A stretch of DNA of 64,000 bases from Mycobacterium sp. E3198 (GCF_001667015.1 NZ_LZIS01000257.1:1-64000), one strand, 5' to 3'. Counted from the first letter of the stretch, positions 51,465 to 60,104 are shown. The notes: a model not told the origin generated them from the sequence alone. Numbers and translations are program-made.

Positions 51465-51480
51465 TCGAACACATGTTCGA
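51465..51480. promoter_or_regulatory. Perfect mycobacterial SOS (LexA) box
   Basis: TCGAAC-ACAT-GTTCGA is an uninterrupted match to the mycobacterial LexA box (TCGAAC N4 GTTCGA). It overlaps the HNH-protein ATG at 51473-51475, so bound LexA would block both transcription start and ribosome access. It also lies 42 bp from the divergent DUF488 start. DNA-damage induction of this locus type is known in M. tuberculosis (Rv3074). Confidence 0.85.
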
Positions 51481-52723
51481 TCAACATCAATCGGCGCTGA
51501 TAGAGCGCATCGCCGAGCTGGAGAGGGTGAAGTCAGCGGCGGCGGCGGACCAGGCCCGGCTGGCGGTCGCGCTGGACACCGCGCGGCGCGCCGCCGAGGC
51601 GGCCGCCGGCGTCCCGGCGGCGCAGCGGGGGCGGGGCGTGGCCAGCGAGGTCGCGCTGGCGCGACGGGATTCGCCCGCCCGGGGTGGGCGGCACTTGGGC
51701 TTCGCCAAGGCGCTGGTGTACGAGATGCCGCACACGCTGTCCGCGCTGGACTGCGGGGCGCTCTCGGAGTGGCGCGCCACATTGATCGTGCGCGAGAGTG
51801 CCTGCCTGGACGTCGAGGACCGCCGGAAACTGGACGCCGAGATGTGCGCCGACCCCGCCGGGCTGGACGGGATGGGCGACAAGCGGGTGGCCGCGGCGGC
51901 CAAAGCGATCGCCTACCGGCTGGACCCGCACGCCGTCGTTGACCGGGCGGCCAAAGCCGAGAACGAACGTACGGTCACCATCCGGCCGGCGCCCGACACG
52001 ATGACGTATGTGACCGCGTTATTGCCGGTCACCCAAGGGGTTTCGGTGTTCGCGGCGCTCAAGCGGGCCGCCGACACCACCTTCGACGACCGCTCCCGCG
52101 GGCAGGTCATGGCCGACACCCTCGTCGAACGGGTCACCGGCCGGGACGCGGCCGTGCCGACGCCCATCGCGGTCAATCTCGTGCTCACCGACGAAACGCT
52201 GCTGGGCGGTGCGGACGCGCCGGCCGACATCGCCAGCTACGGACCGATCCCGGCGGCCGTCGCGCGCGCGATGGTCACCGACGCGGTCAACGACCGGCGT
52301 TCCCGGGCGACGCTGCGCAGGCTCTACGCCCACCCGGCGGCCGGGGCGCTGGTCGCCATGGAGTCACGGGCACGGCTGTTTCCGCGCGGCCTGGCCCGCT
52401 TCATCGAGCTGCGAGACCAACAGTGCCGAACCCCCTATTGCGACGCGCCCATCCGCCACCGCGACCACGCCCAGCCCTGGGCCGACGGCGGGCCCACCAC
52501 CGCGGACAACGGCATGGGCTGCTGCGAATGCTGCAACTACGCGAAGGAAGCCGCGGGCTGGCGGGTGCGCACGACGGTCGACGAAAATCACACCCACACA
52601 GCGGAGTTCACGACACCGACCGGCCACACCTACCGGTCGACCGCCCCGCCGCGGGCGCCCGCGATCACGGTCAGCGAGGTCGAACTACGAATCGGTGTCA
52701 CGCTGGCTCGGCACGCCGCTTAG
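51473..52723 (+). CDS. DUF222/HNH endonuclease-domain protein (13E12-type, Rv3074-like)
   Basis: 416 residues. An N-terminal DUF222 helical part (IERIAELERVKSAAAADQARL ... AKALVYEMPHTLSALDCG) is followed by a C-terminal HNH domain: RDQQCRTPYCDAPIRHRDHAQPWADGGPTTADNGMGCCECCNYAKEA, shown in pieces (CRTPYCD, HRDHAQPW, CCECCNY) with two Cys pairs for zinc and His for nuclease metal. The 13E12 proteins are repeated in mycobacteria and are SOS induced. Start ATG at 51473 lies inside the SOS box. Its 3' end overlaps the convergent DsbA-like gene by 39 bp. Confidence 0.87.
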   Translation: MFDQHQSALIERIAELERVKSAAAADQARLAVALDTARRAAEAAAGVPAAQRGRGVASEVALARRDSPARGGRHLGFAKALVYEMPHTLSALDCGALSEWRATLIVRESACLDVEDRRKLDAEMCADPAGLDGMGDKRVAAAAKAIAYRLDPHAVVDRAAKAENERTVTIRPAPDTMTYVTALLPVTQGVSVFAALKRAADTTFDDRSRGQVMADTLVERVTGRDAAVPTPIAVNLVLTDETLLGGADAPADIASYGPIPAAVARAMVTDAVNDRRSRATLRRLYAHPAAGALVAMESRARLFPRGLARFIELRDQQCRTPYCDAPIRHRDHAQPWADGGPTTADNGMGCCECCNYAKEAAGWRVRTTVDENHTHTAEFTTPTGHTYRSTAPPRAPAITVSEVELRIGVTLARHAA

Positions 52724-53401
52724 GCGCTCGACGTCGATGACCTCGCCGCGATTGATGCTGACCCAATCGCGTCCGTCGAGGTAGGGACGCAGGCTTCGGC
52801 CGATGAGTTCGAGATCGGCCTGCGCCTTGGGCCGCTGCAATTCGTAGACGTGCGGCAGCTCGGCCATGCCGGTCACGATGCTCCACAGCGTCAGGGCGGG
52901 CTGGCCGGTCGGCGGGTCCACCAGCACCGGACCGAACAGGCACTGACCCGACAAAAACAGCGTCGGCACACCGAATCCGCCGGCGTCGGTGACGCGCCGA
53001 TGCTCCTCGCGAATCTCATCGTGGGTGGTCGGATCGGCCAGCGCCGCATCGAGCAACGCTGGGTCGACACCGATGTCGCCCAGCAGTTTTCGCGCCACCG
53101 CGGGATCGTGTGGCTTCCCGCCCAGGGTATGCAGCTCACGCCCGATCGCGGCGTACCACCGGTCCAGCAACGACATGTCCGTTCGGCGCAGCAGCGCCCC
53201 GATCCGCATCAGCGACCAGCCGTAGGACCACTCCCGTTCCCAGGGGTGCTTTTGGCCCTCCGACCGGTTGACCTCCTCCAGGCTGAAGAAGCGCCAGTTG
53301 ACGGTGATGCCGAGCTGCTCGCGCACGTCGCGGATCCACAGCGAGGTCTGATAGGCGAACGGGCACATCGGGTCGAAGTGAAAATCCAGCACGTCGCTCA
53401 T
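52685..53401 (-). CDS. DsbA-fold (FrnE/2-hydroxychromene-2-carboxylate isomerase-like) protein
   Basis: 238 residues from ATG 53401 (MSDVLDFHFDPMCPFAY). The thioredoxin-like active site is DPMCPFAYQ, with a single Cys at position 13, so it cannot act as a classical CxxC oxidase. This fits glutathione/mycothiol-S-transferase or FrnE-like proteins with Cys-x2-(non-Cys). GFGVPTLFLSG is the cis-Pro loop. No signal peptide, so cytosolic. Its gene is followed on the same strand from the CitE-like gene (16 bp). Confidence 0.83.
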   Translation of the reverse strand: MSDVLDFHFDPMCPFAYQTSLWIRDVREQLGITVNWRFFSLEEVNRSEGQKHPWEREWSYGWSLMRIGALLRRTDMSLLDRWYAAIGRELHTLGGKPHDPAVARKLLGDIGVDPALLDAALADPTTHDEIREEHRRVTDAGGFGVPTLFLSGQCLFGPVLVDPPTGQPALTLWSIVTGMAELPHVYELQRPKAQADLELIGRSLRPYLDGRDWVSINRGEVIDVERLSGVPSQRDTDS

Positions 53402-53417
53402 CGGAGGTGCTCCCCGG

Positions 53418-54359
53418 CTAGTAGTGGTAGGTGTCCGACGGCGCGGGCGAGTGCACCCGTTCTTCGTCGTCGAACTCGGACACCTCGATGCCATAAGAGC
53501 GGGCGAGCTCGAGGATCTTGGTCGCCCGCGCAATCCGCGGCAGGTCGGAGCCGTTACGGATCTCTCCCCCGTCGCGCTCGAACTCGGCGAAAAACTCCTT
53601 GGCCCAAGAGATCTCGTCCTGTGACGGCGACAGGCCCTCGTTGACCACCGCACACTGGTCCGGGGTCAGGCAGATCTTGCCCGTCATGCCGAACTCGACG
53701 GAAACCGCCGTGGCCTCGATGAGCTTCAACGCGTTGGAGCCGATCGTCGGCCCGTCGATGGCGCTCGGCAGGTTGGCCGCCTTGGCGGCGATCGTGAAGC
53801 GGGACCGGGCGTACGCCAGGGTGCTCGGGTCTTCCCCGAAACCGGTGTCACGGCGAAAATCGCCGATCCCGAACGCGAGCCGGAAGGTGCCCTTGGCCGC
53901 GGCGATCTCGGTGATGCGCTCCAGGCCGCGGGCGGTTTCGACGAGCGCCACGATCGGCACGTTGGGCAGCCGCTGGGCGGTCTCGGTGACGTGGTCCACC
54001 GACTCGACCATCGCCAGCATCACCCCACCGACCGGCGTGCCGGCCAGCGCCGCCAGATCGTCCGCCCACCACGGGGTGCCGAAGCCGTTGATCCGGACCC
54101 AGTCGGTGTTCTCGGGGCTGAGCCAGCGCACGACGTTCTCGCGCGCGGCCTGCTTGTCCTTGGGCGCGACCGCATCCTCGATGTCGAGGACGACGATGTC
54201 GGCGCGGGAATGCGCCGCGGCCTGGAACCGGTCGGCATGCGCGCCGTTGACCAACAGCCAACTGCGCGCGAGTACGGGATCGATGCGCCAGCCGATGTCG
54301 GAGGGATCCGGCGCCTGCTCGCCGACCTGTTCATACGTCTGATCTGTCGCCATCTTCAT
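53418..54359 (-). CDS. HpcH/HpaI aldolase / citrate lyase beta-like protein (Rv3075c-like)
   Basis: 313 residues. CitE/HpcH TIM-barrel signatures: LVNGAHADRFQAAAHSRADIVVLDIEDAVAPKDK (shortened), VRINGFGTPWW, ESVDHV, VALVETARGLERI, FGIGDFRRDTG, and the Glu and Asp that hold Mg. It could cleave a malyl- or citramalyl-CoA-like compound. Two nearby Met codons (54359, 54353) may start it. By position it corresponds to Rv3075c. Confidence 0.86.
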   Translation of the reverse strand: MKMATDQTYEQVGEQAPDPSDIGWRIDPVLARSWLLVNGAHADRFQAAAHSRADIVVLDIEDAVAPKDKQAARENVVRWLSPENTDWVRINGFGTPWWADDLAALAGTPVGGVMLAMVESVDHVTETAQRLPNVPIVALVETARGLERITEIAAAKGTFRLAFGIGDFRRDTGFGEDPSTLAYARSRFTIAAKAANLPSAIDGPTIGSNALKLIEATAVSVEFGMTGKICLTPDQCAVVNEGLSPSQDEISWAKEFFAEFERDGGEIRNGSDLPRIARATKILELARSYGIEVSEFDDEERVHSPAPSDTYHY

Positions 54360-54414
54360 TCCGTGGGTGCTAGCTGGTGTTTTGTTAAACCGTAGCCGCA
54401 TGTCGAACGGCCGG

Positions 54415-55206
54415 TCAGCCGGGCTTGTGCGACCGGCGCCAGAGCACCCGACCAACGGCCAGGGCGACGAACAGCACGACCGCGAAGAGCAGGGACTGCA
54501 GCACAAACACCGCGAAGTCGTTGACGTCGTAATAGTCGCCGTCGCCGACGCATTGGAAGCTCACGCTGGTGCCCGACTGGCCCGGCTTGTAGCTGTAGTG
54601 CGAGGTGTTGTACGCCATCTCATACCCGCCGCGGCACACGATGGGGCTCATCCACAGCGCGGTCGACGGGATGACCGCGGTCACCGCCGCCGCACCACCG
54701 ACGCAGAGGCCGATCACCCCGCCCAGCATCGCGATGGCCGGCCCGATCCAACCGGCCCCGCCACGCTTGCGCGGCGCCGCCGCGTACGCCGTGTGCACAC
54801 CCGGCTCCAGGAAAACGGGATCGGACGGGTCGCACCGCGAAAAGACCACCTGGCTCCCGACCTTGATGGTGCCGCCGGCCCGTAAACCCGCGCGGGCCAG
54901 GACGTCCCGATACTGCTGCTGGGACAAACCGGCGTCGACGACGGCGCGCGAGAGCGCCTCGCGGGCCGGCGCTAGCCCCGGCGCGAAAGGGTTACCGCGC
55001 TCCGCCTGCAGGGCCTGCGCCAACCGGCGCGCGTGCTCGTCGATGGCTCCCAGCTGCGCGGCGGAGACCGGCGGCGGCTGCTCGGCGGCCTGGTCCGGCC
55101 CCGCGGCCGCCTTGGCCTCGGCCAGCTGACGTTCCAGCTCGGCGATGCGCTTCTGCTGCGCGAGCTGCCGCTCCAGCTCGGCGATGCGCTGCTGGGACTC
55201 ATCCAT
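54415..55206 (-). CDS. Coiled-coil membrane protein, function unknown
   Basis: 263 residues from ATG 55206 (MDESQQR). The N-terminus repeats IAELERQLA twice with a basic linker, a short coiled coil. The middle holds a soluble Pro/Ala region (about 45-100), and the C-terminal half three membrane stretches: WIGPAIAMLGGVIGLCVGGAAAVTAVIP (shortened) and FAVFVLQSLLFAVVLFVALAVGRVL. Four Cys stand between and after them (CDPSD, GLCVG, VCRGG, QCVGDG). No family is recognised. The ending RRSHKPG is basic. Confidence 0.68.
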   Translation of the reverse strand: MDESQQRIAELERQLAQQKRIAELERQLAEAKAAAGPDQAAEQPPPVSAAQLGAIDEHARRLAQALQAERGNPFAPGLAPAREALSRAVVDAGLSQQQYRDVLARAGLRAGGTIKVGSQVVFSRCDPSDPVFLEPGVHTAYAAAPRKRGGAGWIGPAIAMLGGVIGLCVGGAAAVTAVIPSTALWMSPIVCRGGYEMAYNTSHYSYKPGQSGTSVSFQCVGDGDYYDVNDFAVFVLQSLLFAVVLFVALAVGRVLWRRSHKPG

Positions 55207-55369
55207 CAGCAAATGATCGCATTGGTTTCGACGCCGTCGCGCGGGGTAGCCCATGCCTTGCGACGCTGCGGACGTTGTCTCGCGTCGCGTGTCGCAAGGG
55301 CTAGAGGCGACTGGTCCCGACCTCGTTCTCGGTCATCCATCGGTCGAGACAACCAATCAAGGAGCAAAC

Positions 55370-55648
55370 ATGCGTAAGACCATTGCCGTCATTTCTGCCA
55401 CCGGTGCACTGCTGTTCGGTGGCGCAGGCGTCGCCAACGCCGCCGTCGACAGCGCCCCGGCGTCGTCGCCGACGACAACGACGTTGGCGGACAACAACAC
55501 CACCACTGACCAACACAACGACAACAACGGCTTGTGGGGGCTGCTCGGCCTGCTTGGTCTGGGCGGGCTCCTGGGACTGAAGCGCCGCAGGGACACCGAC
55601 GCCGTCACCGGTATCGGCACCACCACGAACCCCGGGCGCGGCGTCTAG
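55370..55648 (+). CDS. Small exported protein with Gly/Leu C-terminal anchor
   Basis: 92 residues from ATG 55370 with AAGGAGC upstream. A signal peptide (about 1-25, ANA-AVDS) is followed by a Thr/Asp/Asn-rich linker, then LWGLLGLLGLGGLLGLKRRRD, a hydrophobic helix ended by basic residues, and a short tail. This tripartite end (helix plus KRRR) resembles WGxxGW-type or CTERM sorting tails. No LPxTG is visible. May be retained in the membrane and processed. Followed by a strong terminator. Confidence 0.7.
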   Translation: MRKTIAVISATGALLFGGAGVANAAVDSAPASSPTTTTLADNNTTTDQHNDNNGLWGLLGLLGLGGLLGLKRRRDTDAVTGIGTTTNPGRGV

Positions 55649-55662
55649 CCGTCCCGCGCCGA

Positions 55663-55698
55663 AGCCCCCGTCAGGCGCCGCGGCGTCTGACGGGGGCT
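55663..55698 (+). terminator. Rho-independent-type terminator
   Basis: AGCCCCCGTCA (55663-55673) pairs perfectly with TGACGGGGGCT (55688-55698) across a 14-base GC-rich loop: an 11-bp stem with mostly G-C pairs. A short CGCGTTTA follows in place of a long U tract, common in high-GC actinobacteria. It sits between the small exported protein gene and the hemerythrin gene. Confidence 0.75.
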
Positions 55699-55760
55699 CG
55701 CGTTTATGGGTTCTCCCACCGGGTATTTCTTCACTTCCCCTATCACTGGAGGTATCGGCG

Positions 55761-56327
55761 ATGGCCGACATGCTTGTTCAATCACCGGAGGAGGTCGTCG
55801 CGTTCCTCAAAGCGCAGCACAACCTCATCGAGGACATGTTCGAGGAAGTGCTGCACGCTTCGGATCCCCAAGCGCGCGAACAGCCCTTCATAGATTTGCG
55901 CCAGCTGTTGGCCGTGCACGAAACGGCCGAGGAGATGGTGGTGCACCCCCGGGTGCGCCGCGAGGCCGATTCGGGCGACAGCATCGTCGACGCGCGGCTG
56001 CAGGAAGAGCACGAGGCCAAGGAACTGCTCTCGCAGATCGAGAAACTCGACATCACCTCGCAGCAGTTCATCGACGAGGTCACCAAGCTGCGCGACGCCG
56101 TGCTCGACCACGCCCGCCACGAGGAAGACGAGGAATTCCCCGTGCTGGAGCGCAAAGTCGACGACAACGATCTCAAGCGGATGGGGTCGGCGGTGCGAGC
56201 GGCCCAGGCCATCGCCCCCACGCGCCCGCACCCGGGCGTGGAGTCGGCGAAGCTGAATTTCGCGGTCGGGCCGTTCGCCTCGATGCTCGACCGCGCCCGC
56301 GATCTCATCCAGCAAGCCATCGGCTAG
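55761..56327 (+). CDS. Hemerythrin-like (HHE domain) protein
   Basis: 188 residues. The HHE cation-binding four-helix bundle shows as VAFLKAQHNLIEDMFEEVL near 12-31, LLAVHETAEEMVVHPRVR near 50-66, LQEEHEAKELLSQI near 81-94, and DAVLDHARHEEDEEFPVLE near 113-130. These give the His and Glu ligands of a non-haem diiron site. Likely an O2- or NO-responsive or redox-buffering protein, cytosolic. Starts after the terminator at 55698 and has its own promoter. The next gene (selO) begins 27 bases later. Confidence 0.9.
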   Translation: MADMLVQSPEEVVAFLKAQHNLIEDMFEEVLHASDPQAREQPFIDLRQLLAVHETAEEMVVHPRVRREADSGDSIVDARLQEEHEAKELLSQIEKLDITSQQFIDEVTKLRDAVLDHARHEEDEEFPVLERKVDDNDLKRMGSAVRAAQAIAPTRPHPGVESAKLNFAVGPFASMLDRARDLIQQAIG

Positions 56328-56354
56328 CGCCGGGCTTTCCGTAGTGTCGGTGGA

Positions 56355-57818
56355 GTGAGCGTCCTACCGGAGACCACCGTCGCCCTTGCCGACCGGTTCT
56401 TCCGCGAGCTGCCGCAGCTGGCCGTCCGCTGGCAGGCCGACGCGGCGCCGGAGGTGCGGCCGCTCGTGGTGAACGACGCCTTGGCCGCCGAGCTCGGCAT
56501 CGACGCGGCCTGGCTGCGCAGCCCGGACGGGCTGCGCTTCCTGGTGGGCAACCTGGTGCCCGACGGGGCCGCTCCGGTGGCGCAGGCCTACGCCGGACAC
56601 CAGTTCGGCGGCTACGTGCCGCGCCTGGGCGACGGGCGCGCGTTGCTGCTCGGCGAGCTCGTCGACGACCACGGGCGGCTGCGCGATATCCACCTGAAGG
56701 GGTCCGGACCCACGCCGTTCGCACGCGGCGGCGACGGCCTGGCCGCGGTGGGGCCGATGCTGCGCGAATACATTGTCAGCGAGGCCATGCACGCCCTGGG
56801 GGTGCCGACCACGCGATCGCTGGCGGTGGTCGCCACCGGGCGCCCGGTGCAGCGCGACACTCTGCTGCCCGGCGCCGTGCTCACCCGCGTGGCCAGCAGC
56901 CACCTGCGCGTCGGGAGCTTCCAATACGCCGCGTCGACTGCCGACCTCGACCTGCTGCGACGCCTGGCCGACCACGCGATCGCCCGCCACCATCCCGCCG
57001 CGGCGACGGCCGAGCGGCCCTACCTGGCGCTGTTCGAAGCGGTGGTCACGGTCCAGGCATCGCTGATCGCGCGCTGGATGCTGGTCGGGTTCGTGCACGG
57101 CGTGATGAACACCGACAACATGACGATCTCCGGGGAGACCATCGATTACGGCCCGTGCGCCTTCATGGAGGCTTACGACCCGGACACGGTGTTCAGCTCG
57201 ATCGATTTCTGGGGGCGCTACGCCTACGGCAACCAGCCCGTCATCGCGGGATGGAACCTCGCCCGGTTCGCCGAGGCGCTGCTTCCCTTGCTCTCCGACG
57301 ACGCCGAGCAGGCCGTCGCGCTGGCGGAGCAGGCGTTCGGGGCGTTCCGACCGACCTATGACGCCGTGTGGTCCTCCGGCATGCGCGCCAAGCTCGGTTT
57401 GCCCGACGACGTTGCGGCGCAACGGCTCACACCGTTGGCCGACGAGCTGCTCGCCCTGCTCAAGGAGCGCCACGTCGACTACACGTCCTTCTTCCGCCAC
57501 CTCGCCCACGCCGCTCGTGGCGACGCCGAGCCCGCCCGCGGGCTCTTCACCGATCTGGCCGGCTTCGACGACTGGCTGTCACGGTGGCGGGCCCTGGGTC
57601 CCGACGGCGAGGCGATGGACCGCGCCAACCCGATCTACCTCCCGCGCAACCACCTCGTCGAGGAGGCCCTGAACGCGGCGACGGCCGGCGATCTCGATCC
57701 GCTGATGCGGCTCCTCGACGCCGTCACCGCCCCGTATCACGAGCGGCCGGGCCTGCAGCGCTACGCCGAACCCGCGCCCGAAGATTTCGGAAAATACCAA
57801 ACGTTCTGCGGCACTTAA
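56355..57818 (+). CDS. selO: Protein AMPylase SelO (YdiU family)
   Basis: 487 residues from GTG 56355, typical SelO length. Inverted-orientation pseudokinase fold: DIHLKGSGPTPFARGGDGLAAVGPMLRE (shortened) supplies the Lys/Gly residues, FVHGVMNTDNMTISGETIDYGPCAF (shortened) carries the metal-binding Asn and Asp (DYG). SelO transfers AMP to proteins in redox stress. The last residues are FCGT: a Cys where metazoan SelO has Sec, normal for bacteria. No partner gene recognised. Confidence 0.94.
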   Translation: MSVLPETTVALADRFFRELPQLAVRWQADAAPEVRPLVVNDALAAELGIDAAWLRSPDGLRFLVGNLVPDGAAPVAQAYAGHQFGGYVPRLGDGRALLLGELVDDHGRLRDIHLKGSGPTPFARGGDGLAAVGPMLREYIVSEAMHALGVPTTRSLAVVATGRPVQRDTLLPGAVLTRVASSHLRVGSFQYAASTADLDLLRRLADHAIARHHPAAATAERPYLALFEAVVTVQASLIARWMLVGFVHGVMNTDNMTISGETIDYGPCAFMEAYDPDTVFSSIDFWGRYAYGNQPVIAGWNLARFAEALLPLLSDDAEQAVALAEQAFGAFRPTYDAVWSSGMRAKLGLPDDVAAQRLTPLADELLALLKERHVDYTSFFRHLAHAARGDAEPARGLFTDLAGFDDWLSRWRALGPDGEAMDRANPIYLPRNHLVEEALNAATAGDLDPLMRLLDAVTAPYHERPGLQRYAEPAPEDFGKYQTFCGT

Positions 57819-57825
57819 GGTTCCG

Positions 57826-58419
57826 CTATTGCGCGACGGCGCGGCTCTCGTAGGCGGCCGTCAGCCAGAACACGGCGCGCTCGACGCCGGGGACGATCTC
57901 GGTGACCTCGATTTCGCCCTGGGCAAAGCGCCCGAGAAAACCGAAGATCACACCCGTCAGGATCAGTTCGAGATCGTTTGCATAGCCCGAATCAACCTGG
58001 GCAAGGATGGATTTGGCGATCGGAACCACGGCGTCCGCGCCCCGCTGAATCAACCTTTCGCCGCCCGGCCCCGACCGTGCCCGAAAGTACGACCGGAGCA
58101 TGGTGGGATGCCGCTCCCACGGCTCGAAGATCGTCCGGAATACCTGCATCAGCTCCGAGTAGAGCGATTCGCCGCTCGCGACCGCGGCCGGTGACGGCAG
58201 GTTCGCGTAGCGGTTCGCGTCCATCCACCATTCGAGCGCGGCGACGATGAGCTCATCGCGGGTGGCGTACCGCTTGTAGATCGTCGCCAGCGATACCCGC
58301 GCCCGCTTGGCCACTTCGCGGAGCTGCACGGCCTCGTAGCCCCGCGTGTCCAACAGCTCGACCACGATCTCGATGATCGGATCCGGCGGGAGGCCCCCTT
58401 CTGCAACCACGGTAACCAT
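57826..58419 (-). CDS. TetR-family repressor, likely regulator of the downstream-facing SDR operon
   Basis: 197 residues. N-terminal helix-turn-helix (about 15-60: IIEIVVELLDTRGYEAVQLREVAKRARVSLATIYKRYATRDELIVAAL, shown here in pieces VQLREVAKRARVSLATIYKR) and a helical effector domain rich in Ala, Leu and Gly. It diverges from the SDR gene at 58465. The two palindromes between them make self-control and control of the operon likely. Start ATG 58419 lies inside the first palindrome. Ligand unknown. Confidence 0.9.
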   Translation of the reverse strand: MVTVVAEGGLPPDPIIEIVVELLDTRGYEAVQLREVAKRARVSLATIYKRYATRDELIVAALEWWMDANRYANLPSPAAVASGESLYSELMQVFRTIFEPWERHPTMLRSYFRARSGPGGERLIQRGADAVVPIAKSILAQVDSGYANDLELILTGVIFGFLGRFAQGEIEVTEIVPGVERAVFWLTAAYESRAVAQ

Positions 58420-58424
58420 GTTAC
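58412..58424. promoter_or_regulatory. Candidate TetR operator O1
   Basis: GTAAC-CAT-GTTAC, a perfect 5+5 inverted repeat with 3-base centre. It covers the start codon of the tetR gene (58417-58419). Same design as O2, 26 bp centre to centre, so TetR dimers could bind both on one DNA face. Confidence 0.6.
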
Positions 58425-58437
58425 TCTACCGTTTCGA

Positions 58438-58450
58438 GTAACGAGGTTAC
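58438..58450. promoter_or_regulatory. Candidate TetR operator O2
   Basis: GTAAC-GAG-GTTAC, same palindrome as O1, 14 bp before the SDR start codon. The longer arms, CGGTAACC and GGTTACCG, also mirror each other across both sites (58410-58426 against 58436-58452, 15 of 17 positions). Confidence 0.62.
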
Positions 58451-58464
58451 CGAAGGGCAGAACA

Positions 58465-59295
58465 ATGGGTCAACTGGACGGCAGGGTCGCCTTCATCAGC
58501 GGCGTCGCGCGCGGTCAGGGGCGCAGTCACGCGATCCGCCTGGCCCGCGACGGGGCCAACATCGTCGGCATCGACATCTGCGCCGACATCCCCGCGAACG
58601 GTTATCCGATGGCCTGCCGCGACGAGTTGGACGAGACGGTGGCGCTTGTGGAGGCCGAGGGCGCCAACATGCTCGGCCTGGTGGCCGACGTCCGCGACTT
58701 CCATCAGGTCAAGTCGGCCGTGGACGCCGGTGTCGAGCAGTTCGGCCGCCTCGACATCGTGCTGGCCAACGCGGGCATCGCTCCGGTGGCGTTTCGCGCG
58801 CTGACGATCGAGGAGGAACTCGAGCAGTGGAGGGCGGCGACCGCGGTCAACCTGGACGGCGCGTATCACACCGCCTGGGCGGCCATCCCGCATCTGCTCG
58901 CCGGGAACCGCGGCGGCGCGATCGTCTTCACCAGCTCGACGGCCGGGCTGCGGGGGTTTGGCGGTCTGCAGGGCGGGGGGCTGGGCTACGCGGCGTCCAA
59001 GCACGGCATCGTCGGGCTGATGCGCACACTCGCCAACGCCCTTGCGCCGATGAACATTCGGGTCAACACCGTGCACCCGACGGCGGTCAACACCATGATG
59101 GCCGTCAATCCCGCCATGACCGAATTCCTGGAGAACTATCCCGAGGGCGGCCCGCATCTGCAGAATCCGATGCCCGTCGGCCTCCTGGAGCCCGAGGACA
59201 TCAGCGCCGCGATTTCCTACCTGGTCTCCGACGCGGCCAAGTACGTCACCGGGGTGACGTTTCCCGTCGACGCCGGCTTCTGCAACAAGCTATGA
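58465..59295 (+). CDS. Mycofactocin-type SDR
   Basis: 276 residues. The N-terminal motif is VARGQGRSHAIRLARDGANIVGIDIC, pieces of which (ARGQGRSHA, GIDIC) define the mycofactocin-dependent SDR subfamily (TIGR03971). It has NAGIAPVAF, SSTAGLRG for the catalytic Ser, YAASKHGIVG for Tyr-x3-Lys, and the VTGVTFPVDAGF ending. Such enzymes keep NAD non-exchangeably bound and need mycofactocin to reoxidise it. Mycofactocin biosynthesis genes are not in the window. First gene of the operon controlled from 58412-58450. Confidence 0.9.
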   Translation: MGQLDGRVAFISGVARGQGRSHAIRLARDGANIVGIDICADIPANGYPMACRDELDETVALVEAEGANMLGLVADVRDFHQVKSAVDAGVEQFGRLDIVLANAGIAPVAFRALTIEEELEQWRAATAVNLDGAYHTAWAAIPHLLAGNRGGAIVFTSSTAGLRGFGGLQGGGLGYAASKHGIVGLMRTLANALAPMNIRVNTVHPTAVNTMMAVNPAMTEFLENYPEGGPHLQNPMPVGLLEPEDISAAISYLVSDAAKYVTGVTFPVDAGFCNKL

Positions 59296-60104
59296 GCGCC
59301 GCGACGGGCCGAGTCGGCGGCAAGCGGGTGCTGGTCACCGGCGCCGCGCGGGGCATGGGCCGCAGCCACGCCGTGCGCCTGGCCGAGGAGGGCGCCGACC
59401 TCATCCTGGTCGACATCTGTGCCTCGTTGCCGGAGATCGAGTATCCCCTCTCGTCGCGCGCGGACCTCGAGGAGACGGCGCGACTGGTCGAAAAACATGA
59501 CCGCCGCGCGATCACCCACGTCGTCGACGTCCGCGACGCCGCGGCGCTGGCGTCGGCCGTCGCGCAGGGCGTTGCCGAACTGGGCGGCCTCGACGCCGCC
59601 GTGGCCAACGCCGGCGTGCTGACCGTGGGCACCTGGGACACCACCACGCCGGAGCAGTGGCGCACCGTGGTGGACATCAACCTGATCGGCGCGTGGAACA
59701 CCTGCGCCGCCGCGCTCCCCCATCTGGTGCACGAGGGCGGCAGCCTGGTCCTCATCAGCTCCTCCGCCGGCCTGAAGGGCACCCCGCTGCACCTGCCCTA
59801 CACGGCGTCCAAGCACGCCGTCGTCGGGCTCAGCCGCGCGTTGGCCAACGAGCTTGCCGCACAGAACGTTCGCGTCAACACCGTGCACCCCACCGGCGTG
59901 GAGACGGGAATGCGCCCGGAGTCTTTGCAGGGTCTGCTGGCCGAGGGACGGCCCGACCTGATCCCGATCTTCCTCAACGCCCTGCCCACCCTCATGGCCG
60001 AACCGATCGACATCAGCAACGCGGTGCTGTTCCTGGTGTCCGACGAGTCCCGATTCGTCACCGGGCTCGAGCTCAAGGTGGACGCCGGCGTCACCCTGCG
60101 GTGA
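59292..60104 (+). CDS. Mycofactocin-type SDR (second)
   Basis: 270 residues, ATG overlapping the previous stop (ATGA). Same subfamily signs: GAARGMGRSHAVRLA, VDICAS, NAGVLTVG, Ser in ISSSAGLKG, YTASKHAVVG, and FVTGLELKVDAG. Two related enzymes in tandem suggest two successive or parallel alcohol/ketone steps on one carbon skeleton. Cytosolic. Confidence 0.9.
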   Translation: MSAATGRVGGKRVLVTGAARGMGRSHAVRLAEEGADLILVDICASLPEIEYPLSSRADLEETARLVEKHDRRAITHVVDVRDAAALASAVAQGVAELGGLDAAVANAGVLTVGTWDTTTPEQWRTVVDINLIGAWNTCAAALPHLVHEGGSLVLISSSAGLKGTPLHLPYTASKHAVVGLSRALANELAAQNVRVNTVHPTGVETGMRPESLQGLLAEGRPDLIPIFLNALPTLMAEPIDISNAVLFLVSDESRFVTGLELKVDAGVTLR

